A program made the translations under genes and the position numbers. 64,000 nucleotides of DNA from assembly GCA_944319815.1 (NCBI GenBank), contig CALUEX010000053.1, positions 62,001-126,000 of the forward strand, given 5' to 3'. Every line of letters begins with the position of its first letter. The first letter of the stretch is position 1. The notes under the pieces were generated by a model. The model did not search any database and had not been told where the DNA came from. It was given only the letters and a program-made list of their open reading frames with translations. Of this stretch, positions 51,344 to 59,106 are shown piece after piece. Origin of the DNA: an uncultured Prevotella sp. GTDB taxonomy: Bacteria; Bacteroidota; Bacteroidia; Bacteroidales; Bacteroidaceae.

Positions 51344-52753
51344 TTACCAAGTTATGCTCATTCCGAGGTTCAGGCTCGCGTTAGAGCTTAGCGGGATGAA
51401 CTCCTTGCTTGTCTGTCCGAGCAGGTGGTCCATACCGATGAAGAAGTTGTAGCCCTTCGGGTGGATGTTGAGCACCCAGCCCATGCTTGCCGTGAAGCTG
51501 TTTACGGCAAAGTTCACGCCGCCGTCGAGCCAGTTGAGCGGCTTCCAGTTTGCGCTCAGGCGGCCCTCCGTCCACGTGTAGGCGCCCTTGATGCGCGTGC
51601 TGCTCAACAGTCCGAAAGTTATTTTGCGGTAAACGGGCAGGTTATACTCTGCACCGAAGTTGAGCGTAGCCCCTATGCCCGTGGTGCGTCCGCCCTGGTC
51701 GCCGTTGTCGCGCAGGTTGATGAAGTCGGCTATCTGGTCGCCGTAGCTGTCGGCCTGGTCGTCGAAAGACACGCCCGAACCGTCGTTCACCGACATATCA
51801 TGGAAACCGCCGAACTCGAACCTGTCGCTGCGGTTCACGGCCTGTGCGTTCTCGCTCCAGCTTATGAAACCAAGGTCGAGCACCGACGCGCTGACCCTCC
51901 AGTCCTCGTTAATCTGGTAAACGGCGCCGAGGTCTACGGCCATGCCGAAGCCGCCGAGGCCGAAGCCGTCAACGTCGATGTCGCTGACCTTCTCGTATTC
52001 GCCCTTGTTCGGGTCATTGTATTCGTCCATCTCGCTCTCGTACTTGAAGCCCTTTACCGACACGTCGGCCGTTGCCTTGCCCGACACCGTCCACTTGTCG
52101 TTTGACGCAAGGTCGGCCCTTACGTCCTGGAGCTTCAGGTCTGCGCGGCCAAGACCGAACAGGAACTTCAGCTTTGCGCCTACGCGCAGCTTCTCGTCAA
52201 TCTGGCGCGAATGGCCGAAGGCAAGCTCTACGTATGACATTGCGTGGGCATTGATGTCGCCGATGTCGTATGTCTTGTTGCCCGTGTTCTTGGCAAACTC
52301 AAAGAGCTCGTAGGGCAACGACATACCGAAAGACGTCTTCGAGCTGATTTCAACGGTATTGTATCCACCGAAAGCCTTGAAGCCTCCCGAGAGGATTGTT
52401 ATGCCTACGTCGCCCACTACGCGGTTGTTCCCCTTGCTGAAGCCGTCAAGAGCTTCGCCCACCGATATATAAGGGTTCATGAAAGTGGTCATCTTCTTGC
52501 CGCTCGTTTGCGGGTACATGGGGTTGTGGAGCACAACGTCCTTGTAGCCGAAATTGCCGTGCAGGTTGACGTTAATGTTGCCGAGGGCGGGCACCGAGAC
52601 ATAATTCTGCTCGTTGCCGAACGCCGGGTTCATGTCATGACGGAACTTGTATTCGTCCGTGAAGTACGCAGAGTTAAGCCCCTGGGCCGCAGCTCCGCCG
52701 GCCACGGCGAACATCACGGCGGCCGCCGCGCACCTTATGTATGTAAGTTTCAT
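51344..52753 (-). CDS. DUF5723 family outer-membrane protein
   Basis: A 469-residue predicted outer-membrane beta-barrel. The signal peptide (residues 1-23) ends in AAAQ, followed by GLNSAYFTDEYKFRHDMNPA, a DUF5723 opening. Later strands such as GFGLGGFGMAVDLGAVYQIN and ARIKGAYTWTEGRLSANWK-like text, and the last strand SSNASLNLGMSITW ending in an aromatic residue, fit a PorV/FadL-like barrel. It is second in an operon, 21 bases after the lipoprotein gene. I see no reason to call it PorV itself. Confidence 0.88.
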   Translation of the reverse strand: MKLTYIRCAAAAVMFAVAGGAAAQGLNSAYFTDEYKFRHDMNPAFGNEQNYVSVPALGNINVNLHGNFGYKDVVLHNPMYPQTSGKKMTTFMNPYISVGEALDGFSKGNNRVVGDVGITILSGGFKAFGGYNTVEISSKTSFGMSLPYELFEFAKNTGNKTYDIGDINAHAMSYVELAFGHSRQIDEKLRVGAKLKFLFGLGRADLKLQDVRADLASNDKWTVSGKATADVSVKGFKYESEMDEYNDPNKGEYEKVSDIDVDGFGLGGFGMAVDLGAVYQINEDWRVSASVLDLGFISWSENAQAVNRSDRFEFGGFHDMSVNDGSGVSFDDQADSYGDQIADFINLRDNGDQGGRTTGIGATLNFGAEYNLPVYRKITFGLLSSTRIKGAYTWTEGRLSANWKPLNWLDGGVNFAVNSFTASMGWVLNIHPKGYNFFIGMDHLLGQTSKEFIPLSSNASLNLGMSITW

Positions 52754-52774
52754 TGTCGTCTAAATGTTATGAGG

Positions 52775-54547
52775 TTAATTAAAGTCACCTATTATCTTGC
52801 CTACAAGTTTCACGGTGATGTCGCGGGCTATTAGGAAATGCCTCCTCGCGTTGAGCGTCTGGCCGACGATGGTGCTCTGCCCGTCTTCATAAGAGCGCGC
52901 GTCAATGCGGAAGATGAGGCCGTCAAGGCGCTTCATCGCTCCTTCCGTGCCCTCCGTCAGCACAACCTGGAGCGGAGTCTCTGCCGGTGTCTCGCCGTTG
53001 CCTGAGGCAAGGACGGTCGTGCTAACGGCCACGCCAATCTCGCTTTCGGGCATCTCGTTGCCGTCAACGTCGATGGCACTTACCGACAAGTCGAGGTATG
53101 CCGGCACGCAGTTCTCTATCGTAGTGCTGAACTCTATCGATGCGTCTTCAGACAAGTCAAAGTCATTGATGTCTTCGTTCCACCCGTCAAGAGTGTCCTT
53201 GTAAACTATGCTTGCATTTTCGCCGAAGGCTATCGGGGCCTCGAACGAGTAAGCAGGCTGCACGCTGTAAGGCTTGTCAAGCTCGAAGAAGCCGTCCACA
53301 TTGTCGTTAGCGCGGGCCTCGGCGGTGAACGTTATCTCGTCAGGTATAGGGTTGATGATGTCCGAAAGGCGTGGTTCCTCCATCACTACGGCACCTGCCG
53401 GGGCGTTGAAAGCCGCGCTGTTGCGGCAGATGTACACGTCGGTTTTCACCGGAACGCCTGACGTTGCCGATGCGTTTATCGGTATGTTCCTCAGCTCTAT
53501 ACTCTTTGCCGTGTTGGCAACGCCGTCCTTGTAAGGCGTGATTGTTCCGTCGATTACGCCTCCGATTGCCATGTCGTTGGTCACGGTGAGCTTGATTACG
53601 GGGTTATAAAGGTCAACGTAGACTTCATCGTCGTCGAGGAAGTCAGGCACGCCCGTTATCTCAACGCGGCCGAGGTCGTTAAGGGTTATCTCGGGCGAGA
53701 ACCTTCCCCGTGCGTTGTCTATCACAACATTACCCATGTCCATGGAGCTGTTGATGCGTGCCCCCTCGACATTCGCTGCGGCCGAACCGTTCACATGAGC
53801 CTTCACGTCGATAAGCACGGAGCCCGTCATGTTTATCTTTCCTGCCGCATCGTCAAGCGTTATGTCGTTCGAGCCGTTGCCGGCGGTCACGTCAAGTCCC
53901 GTAAGTTCCGCGTTGACGGTTAGGCTGCGGTCGGTCGGCACACCGGCCAAGACGAGGCGTGAGCCGTTCAACGTGCAGGGCGTTGACGACGTTACGCTGC
54001 CGAGACGCATATATTCAGGCAAGGTGATGGTCATCTCGTCAAGCGAGCTTACGGCCGAAACGAGCTCCCGCGGGAAATCAACCACGAGGTTCATCCTGCC
54101 CGTAACACCGGCGTAAGAGATGCTCTTGACCTCGGCGGGCTTGTCGCCTGAATACCTGAAGGTTTGCGCTTCGCCCGATGCCGTAACCTCATAGCCTGCC
54201 GGCGAGGATGCTACGTGCAGCTCGATGTCGCTCTCGTCCGAGCTACCATACACCGTGATACGGCCTATTTCAGGGCTAACGGGGGCAACGGGGTCGCCCG
54301 TCTGCCGGAACACATAGTCGCCGTTGGGTTCCTCCACCACACAGTCGTTACCGTCAAGCTCGAGCACGTCGGCCAGCTTGATGGTGTCAGTTGAGTTCAC
54401 GGGCAGCGTCAAGCCGTCTCCGCCGAACCCTACAGTCGCGTCGATTTGGTCGAAGTCGTAGTCGTTGTCCGTACAACTTGCCAACACGACAGCCCCAGCC
54501 ATGGCTGCGCATGGCAAGAGAGTTTTAATAAAACGATTGTAATTCAT
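52775..54547 (-). CDS. Large surface lipoprotein, unknown function
   Basis: A 590-residue lipoprotein; the lipobox is VLAS-Cys25 followed by TDNDYDFD, an acidic run after the Cys of the kind that can direct Bacteroidetes lipoproteins to the cell surface. The mature part is repetitive beta-structure (for example ITVYGSSDESDIELHVAS, GVPTDRSLTVNAELTGLDV, KLTVTNDMAIGGVIDGTI). I do not recognise a named domain. It precedes the DUF5723 gene by 21 bases; a lipoprotein/barrel pair suggests they act together at the outer membrane. Confidence 0.75.
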   Translation of the reverse strand: MNYNRFIKTLLPCAAMAGAVVLASCTDNDYDFDQIDATVGFGGDGLTLPVNSTDTIKLADVLELDGNDCVVEEPNGDYVFRQTGDPVAPVSPEIGRITVYGSSDESDIELHVASSPAGYEVTASGEAQTFRYSGDKPAEVKSISYAGVTGRMNLVVDFPRELVSAVSSLDEMTITLPEYMRLGSVTSSTPCTLNGSRLVLAGVPTDRSLTVNAELTGLDVTAGNGSNDITLDDAAGKINMTGSVLIDVKAHVNGSAAANVEGARINSSMDMGNVVIDNARGRFSPEITLNDLGRVEITGVPDFLDDDEVYVDLYNPVIKLTVTNDMAIGGVIDGTITPYKDGVANTAKSIELRNIPINASATSGVPVKTDVYICRNSAAFNAPAGAVVMEEPRLSDIINPIPDEITFTAEARANDNVDGFFELDKPYSVQPAYSFEAPIAFGENASIVYKDTLDGWNEDINDFDLSEDASIEFSTTIENCVPAYLDLSVSAIDVDGNEMPESEIGVAVSTTVLASGNGETPAETPLQVVLTEGTEGAMKRLDGLIFRIDARSYEDGQSTIVGQTLNARRHFLIARDITVKLVGKIIGDFN

Positions 54548-54675
54548 TTGTATATAATAAGTGTTGTTTATTATTTCTTAGCCCAAAACTAAATAACATT
54601 CCCAAATAAAAGAGACATTAAGCCTATTGTTGTGTTTTTGTCGTCACTGCACATTACCCATTGATTAATTTTCTG

Positions 54676-54683
54676 CAAAAATA
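54676..54683 (-). promoter_or_regulatory. -7 element of the lipoprotein/DUF5723 operon
   Basis: TATTTTTG on the minus strand, about 130 bases upstream of the ATG at 54547, in AT-rich DNA. Confidence 0.4.
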
Positions 54684-55076
54684 TAAAAAACATTTAATTT
54701 TATGTTCTATAAGACATTAAAATATATTAAAAGCGCCCATTAATGATAAAAAAACGTGTAAAACAGAAAACGAATGTAAACATAACGGATACACTTCAGA
54801 CCATCACATTAATATATTATGAATGTCAGCAAAGCTCCCATTCATTAGTAGTTAAAGGAGTTAAAGTAGCTTTTCTATAGGAGTTAAGGAGTTATGTAGT
54901 AAAGGAGTTAAGACATTAGCCTTTTTCATTCATTCCCCTCCCCTTGGGGAGGTTGGGAGGGGCTTTGGGGAGGTCGGGAGGGGCTACCTTTCACTCACTA
55001 AGGAGTTAAAGACAGATGCCCTGTCGGTTCATGCCCGATTAACGGTTATAGGGATGTTTGCGGATATTCATTTTAA

Positions 55077-55269
55077 CCCAAATCGGTCATTAGAGCTTAG
55101 ACGGATTATGTACTTCTGCCAGACGGTTTTTCTTCCGTTTTGTCGAAGGCGTAGCGGGCTACGTCGAGACGGAACGGAAGAAAAGACGGCGGCAGAAGGA
55201 CATAAGACGGCAAGAAGCAATAATATAACTATAGAAATTAAGACATTGCGGTCTAATGACCGATTTGGG
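55077..55269 (+). mobile_element. MITE-like element, copy 3
   Basis: 193 bases with perfect terminal inverted repeats, CCCAAATCGGTCATTAGA (55077-55094) and its exact reverse complement (55252-55269). It is flanked by TTTAA on both sides (55072-55076, 55270-55274), a possible 5-base target duplication. The interior carries the inverted pair TTCTTCCGTTTTGTCGAAGG / ACGTCGAGACGGAACGGAAG around CGTAGCGGGCTACG. Confidence 0.85.
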
Positions 55270-55690
55270 TTTAATATGTATAAATCTCTTGAAAGCGGAA
55301 TGCACCTTATCGCCGGACTCTTGACTAACGCCAGATGCGCCGACCAACCAAAGGCTGCAATCGGCGCATCCGTCCCTGACTTGGCGGCAACACCGCCGAC
55401 TGGGCATGACAATATGATAAAAGTGTTGGTACGTCCACCATTGACACGACATCCACGCTGCTATCGCCAACATTGGTTTTCAGCACCAGCGCACGAATTG
55501 CCGCACAATGGCTTCAGTGTTGCAAATTTATAAAAAAGTCCTAATTTACCCCCCCCAAACACTTAAATAAGGTTAAATAAGAGTTAAATATCGGCGTTTT
55601 ATGCCGATAGAGACCCCATGCTGTTATCCCCTTGATTATCAGCATCTTTGCAAAATGCCACATATTACGGTTCAATACATGGCATTTCAA

Positions 55691-55736
55691 GCCGCAAAAG
55701 GGCACAAAACGCAACGCAAAACGTGCCCTTTCGAAA
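55691..55736. repeat. GYAAAAGG-family palindrome
   Basis: GCCGCAAAAGGGCACAAAAC and its imperfect inverse ACGTGCCCTTTCG. A relative occurs at 3463-3486, where GGGCACAAACAAG follows the same half-unit. Confidence 0.5.
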
Positions 55737-55828
55737 AACGCCTGTTAGCGCCACGCTATACGCAGGGTGAACCCTGGTCCTTCCAACGGACGCATCGCAC
55801 GTGAAAACGAAATGCAAGTTTCACTTAC

Positions 55829-55865
55829 TTTTATTTTGCATTTCCCTCAACTTGCACTATCTTTA
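55829..55865 (+). promoter_or_regulatory. Distal promoter cassette upstream of ddh
   Basis: TTTTATTTTGCATTTCCCTC, then TATCTTTA at 55858-55865; the last base of the -7 box is changed. It is preceded by GTTTCACTTACT, as is the proximal copy, showing that the two are a tandem duplication. Confidence 0.5.
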
Positions 55866-55916
55866 CATAAAATAGGCGGCGTCTCGGAAATGAAAATAAA
55901 AGTACGTTTCACTTAC

Positions 55917-55953
55917 TTTTATTTTGCATTTCGCTCAACTTGCACTATCTTTG
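55917..55953 (+). promoter_or_regulatory. Proximal promoter cassette of ddh
   Basis: TTTTATTTTGCATTTCGCTC, then TATCTTTG at 55946-55953, 39 bases before the ATG at 55993. Full match to the cassette consensus. Confidence 0.75.
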
Positions 55954-55992
55954 CAACCGATTTAACATAACCTACTAAACATTTGTAAAGCG

Positions 55993-56892
55993 ATGAAGAA
56001 AATAAGAGCAGCCGTAGTGGGCTACGGCAACATCGGGAAATTCGCCGTCGAGGCACTCGAGGCGGCCGAGGACTTCGAGATTGCGGGCATCGTAAGACGC
56101 AACGGCGACGAGAACAAGCCGGCAGAACTGGCTAAGTATGACGTTGTAAAAGACATAACCGAACTGAAGGACGTTGACGTGGCCATACTCGCCACGCCGA
56201 CAAGAAGCTGCGAAGAATACGCCTCGAAAATCCTTCCGCTGGGCATCAACACCGTTGACAGCTTCGACATACACACAAGCATAGCACAATACCGCAAGAA
56301 CCTTGCCGAAATATGCAAGAAGCACGGCAGCGTGGCGGTAATCGCCGCCGGATGGGACCCGGGGTCTGACAGCGTGGTGCGCACCCTCATGGAGAGCCTC
56401 GCGCCTAAAGGCATCAGCTACACGAACTTCGGCCCGGGCATGAGCATGGGCCACTCTGTATGCGTGCGCTCGAAGAAGGGCGTCAAGGACGCGCTCTCGC
56501 TTACCGTGCCCAAGGGCGAAGGCATACACCGCCGCATGGTGTACGTCGAGCTGGAGGAAGGTGCAAGCCTTGAGGAAGTGACCAAGGCTATAAAGGAAGA
56601 CCCCTACTTCGCGAGCGACGAGACGTATGTCATGGCCGTGCCGAGCGTTGACGCAGTGAAGGACATGGGCCACGGGGTCAACCTCGTGCGCAAAGGCGTA
56701 AGCGGAAAGACGCAGAACCAGCGCTTCGAGTTCGACATGAGCATCAACAACCCGGCGCTTACAGGCCAGGTGCTCGTCAACGTAGCGCGCGCCTCAATGC
56801 GCCAGCAACCGGGTTGCTACACAATGATTGAAATCCCGGTGGTTGACCTCCTGCCCGGCGACAGGGACGAGTGGGTGGCACACTTGGTGTAA
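55993..56892 (+). CDS. ddh: meso-Diaminopimelate dehydrogenase
   Basis: A 299-residue NADPH-dependent enzyme that makes meso-diaminopimelate from tetrahydrodipicolinate in one step, for lysine and peptidoglycan. The Rossmann motif RAAVVGYGNIGKFAVEALEA opens the protein. Family segments follow: ATPTRSCEEYASKILPLGIN, NTVDSFDIHTSIAQYR, AAGWDPGSDSVVRTLMESLA and GPGMSMGHSVCVRSKKGVKD. The length fits. It has two tandem promoter cassettes upstream and is convergent with the aminopeptidase gene across a strong terminator. Confidence 0.95.
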   Translation: MKKIRAAVVGYGNIGKFAVEALEAAEDFEIAGIVRRNGDENKPAELAKYDVVKDITELKDVDVAILATPTRSCEEYASKILPLGINTVDSFDIHTSIAQYRKNLAEICKKHGSVAVIAAGWDPGSDSVVRTLMESLAPKGISYTNFGPGMSMGHSVCVRSKKGVKDALSLTVPKGEGIHRRMVYVELEEGASLEEVTKAIKEDPYFASDETYVMAVPSVDAVKDMGHGVNLVRKGVSGKTQNQRFEFDMSINNPALTGQVLVNVARASMRQQPGCYTMIEIPVVDLLPGDRDEWVAHLV

Positions 56893-56917
56893 ACACCCGA
56901 CACGGCCTACCTAAGAA

Positions 56918-57130
56918 CCCACCCCAACCCTCCCGAAGGGAGGGAGTTTGGAATGCTTTTGAGGGTAAAATTAGGGTAAATTTATTAAGGCATCAGGTCT
57001 AATAAATGTATAAACAAAAAGGGAAGCGGGAGAAAGTAAAGACACTTTCTCCCGCTTCCCTTTTATAAACACTACGAAAACACCTGCAAAACAAATCAAG
57101 CTCCCTCCCTTCGGGAGGGTTGGGGTGGGT
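56918..57130. repeat. CCCACCCCAACC-type hairpin enclosing a terminator
   Basis: Arms 56918-56949 (ACCCACCCCAACCCTCCCGA...) and 57101-57130 are near-exact reverse complements. The loop contains the compact terminator at 57017-57064. Beyond the right arm are three imperfect repeats with TAGGCTGGCCGT or GTAGGCCGTGT (57137-57195). Confidence 0.75.
57017..57064. terminator. Strong bidirectional intrinsic terminator
   Basis: AAAAGGGAAGCGGGAGAAAGT (21 bases, written here as ending at 57037) pairs exactly with 57044-57064 across a 6-base loop. A-rich and T-rich ends flank the G/C stem on both strands. It lies between the convergent ddh and aminopeptidase genes. Confidence 0.85.
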
Positions 57131-57197
57131 GTTAAGGCTGGCCGTGTTGGGTGTTTCGGTAGGCCGTGTCGGGTGTTTAGGCTGGCCGTATTGGGTA

Positions 57198-58619
57198 TCA
57201 ATTATCCGGCAGGAACAGCGGGTCTTCGGGCATTACCATCACCGGCTCCTGCTCATACTGCTTCAGCATCTTTGCGGGGACATACTTCTTATCGACCACG
57301 AGGCGGAACATAAACTCGTTGAACCACTCGTTGGTCATGATAAGGCAACCCTGCTGGCCCGACGCAGGGCCCCAGCTGTTCTCCACCTTCCACATCACGG
57401 GCTTGCCCTGAGCGTCGAGGTCAACGGCCGTGAGGGTCATGGCGTGGGTCGAGCCACTGTCATACGTCATGATGCGCTGCGCCTTGTCCATGCCGAACTC
57501 TGTGCCGAACAGCGAACCGTAATCATAGTTGCGCAGGTCGAGATAGCCCCTCTTGCCGTCGAGGAACTTGCCCACGTCGTAAGAGCTGTAGAGCTTGCGG
57601 CCGTCCTTGAGCGACGCAATGGCCAAAGAGGCGATGTCTTCCATGGGCAGGTTGAGATACTTCCAGTTGGTGCCGTCATACGTATGGCGGTCGTATTCCA
57701 CCTCGTATGTCTTGTAATACTCGCGGCGCGGGTCGTTCATCACCATTATGAACGAGCCATAAACGGGCGTATCGCCCATGATTTTGGCTGCGAACGTCAT
57801 GGGGTTGTACTTCTCCGGCTCGGTGACGGTGCGCCCGTCCTTGTTCTTGAAGGCGTAAGTGAACTCCACCGGCGGCTCGCCCATGGTGAGCGCAAGCATA
57901 CGGTAGATGACGGAGAGCATACGGGTCTTCTCGGCCTTGATGTCGGCCTGGCTCTTGCCCTGGGCCACCATGTCGCGCAGCTTGAGGCCCTGCTCACGCA
58001 GTTTCGACTTCAACAGGCTTGCCACCTTCGACGTGTTCTCGGCAGAGAACGTCTCGGGCATCACCTCGGCGGGCACAAGCCCGTACTTGGCAACGAGGTC
58101 GGCAACGCCACAGTAGGTGCCGCCGTCGTTGACGGGACTCTTGAAGAAGAAGCGCACACGCTCGTCGTCAATGGGCTTGTCGGCACAGTCGATGACGCCC
58201 TGGAGGAAGAGGTTTGACTTCTCCAACTGGTCATAGAAGAACAGGTAGTCGTAAGAGAGGCTTACGGTGAGCGAGTCAGTGCGCTGGGCGAAGGCCGAGC
58301 GCATCACGTTGAAGCCGCTGAACATCCAGCAACGCCCGCTCTGCTTCTGGTCGGTGATGTCCTGCTTGGGCGTCTCCACGCTGAAGTGGGTGTCTATTGC
58401 GCCCTGGTTGGCATGGTTCTTGGCCAGCGCATCGATGCTGTTAGCTGCCAAAGCGTTAAACAACGCGCGGTCTGCCGCACTGTGCGGCTGCGCCTCCTTG
58501 ATTGCGGAAAGCATCTCTTTCGAGATGCCTCCTCCGTCAGTCTGGGCAACGGCAGGCAACGACACGGCTGCCAGCACGAGACCCGAGAGGATGAATGACT
58601 TTGTTGAATGTTTTTTCAT
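57198..58619 (-). CDS. Secreted aminopeptidase C (bleomycin hydrolase family C1B)
   Basis: 473 residues from ATG 58619; the upstream open stretch to 58802 is repeat DNA and is rejected. A signal peptide (residues 1-25, AVAQ end) means the enzyme is exported, unlike cytoplasmic PepC. The papain-type catalytic site is QKQSGRCWMF with Cys97; the His lies in YDSGSTHAMTLTAVD and the Asn in WKVENSWGPASGQQGC. Members remove amino acids from peptide N-termini. Asaccharolytic and proteolytic Bacteroidales carry several of these. Confidence 0.93.
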   Translation of the reverse strand: MKKHSTKSFILSGLVLAAVSLPAVAQTDGGGISKEMLSAIKEAQPHSAADRALFNALAANSIDALAKNHANQGAIDTHFSVETPKQDITDQKQSGRCWMFSGFNVMRSAFAQRTDSLTVSLSYDYLFFYDQLEKSNLFLQGVIDCADKPIDDERVRFFFKSPVNDGGTYCGVADLVAKYGLVPAEVMPETFSAENTSKVASLLKSKLREQGLKLRDMVAQGKSQADIKAEKTRMLSVIYRMLALTMGEPPVEFTYAFKNKDGRTVTEPEKYNPMTFAAKIMGDTPVYGSFIMVMNDPRREYYKTYEVEYDRHTYDGTNWKYLNLPMEDIASLAIASLKDGRKLYSSYDVGKFLDGKRGYLDLRNYDYGSLFGTEFGMDKAQRIMTYDSGSTHAMTLTAVDLDAQGKPVMWKVENSWGPASGQQGCLIMTNEWFNEFMFRLVVDKKYVPAKMLKQYEQEPVMVMPEDPLFLPDN

Positions 58620-58639
58620 ACTATATTTGGTTTTGATTG

Positions 58640-58647
58640 CAAATATA
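58640..58647 (-). promoter_or_regulatory. -7 element of the aminopeptidase gene
   Basis: TATATTTG on the minus strand, 21 bases before the ATG at 58619; good consensus. Confidence 0.65.
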
Positions 58648-58743
58648 GTTCTTTTCCTCCGAAAAACAGGCATATTACAGTGGCAAATTATGCTATCGGC
58701 AAATCGGCAAGGCCTTGCCGCCATGCAATATGCCGTAAATCGC

Positions 58744-59036
58744 GCTGCAAAAGGGCATCTTTCGCAGCGCAATACGTGGCCTTTTGAGGGGTAAAAGGCC
58801 ACGTATTGCGGAGGGGCTGGGCATCAAGCAGTTAGCGGTAAGCGGCAATACACATTATTATTAATAGGCAATCATGGATTGGGTGAATAGGACAGATGGG
58901 GCGGATAAGGCTGATGGGACGCTTGGCTGGATAGGGCGAAATAGGGCAAATAAGGCTAATTAGCCCAATAGGGCTGCGCGAACGGCAGACTGGGCATATC
59001 AAGCTCCCTCCCTTCGGGAGGGTTGGGGTGGGTGCC
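58744..59036. repeat. Composite repeat, copy 2 (inverted)
   Basis: The reverse complement of the modules at 50971-51310 in the same order: GCAAAAGGGCATCTTTCGC, ACGTGGCCTTTTGAGGGG with AAAAGGCCACGTATTGCG, GCAGTTAGCGGTAAGCGGC, AATAATAGGCAATC-like text, a ~10-base array (GGCGGATAAG, GGCTGATGGG, GACAGATGGG), then GGGCATATCAAGC and the GGGAGGGTTGGGGTGGGT arm. Confidence 0.75.
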
Positions 59037-59054
59037 AGGTGGCTATTTTTCCCC

Positions 59055-59094
59055 TTTTTATTTTGCACTTCGCTCAACTTGCATTACCTTTGCA
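59055..59094 (+). promoter_or_regulatory. Promoter cassette of dxs
   Basis: TTTTTATTTTGCACTTCGCT, then TACCTTTG at 59085-59092, 14 bases before the ATG at 59107. Extended match to the cassette. Confidence 0.7.
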
Positions 59095-59106
59095 TTTATA
59101 TTCAAG

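Larger units (their letters stand above)
54548..55992. other. 1.4-kb intergenic region made of repeats and promoters
   Basis: No convincing gene. Contents: an AT-rich stretch with the lipoprotein promoter; arms of 8-base units AGGAGTTA (54850-54917); a G/C hairpin (54936-54984); the fragment TTTCACTCACTAAGGAG (54990-55006); MITE copy 3 (55077-55269); unassigned DNA (55276-55620); a GYAAAAGG-type palindrome (55691-55736); and two promoter cassettes (55829-55955). An 86-codon frame from 55276 was considered and not accepted. Confidence 0.6.

Noticed and set aside
51344..54547. Lipoprotein/DUF5723 pair as part of the type IX secretion machine
   Set aside because: Neither protein shows PorV, PorK or PorN features; closeness to sprA is interrupted by ruvA and a composite repeat. 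Only a general outer-membrane role is supported.
55276..55533. 86-codon frame just after MITE copy 3
   Set aside because: No promoter, no family resemblance and odd composition; it begins six bases after the element's end. The region is left as unassigned.
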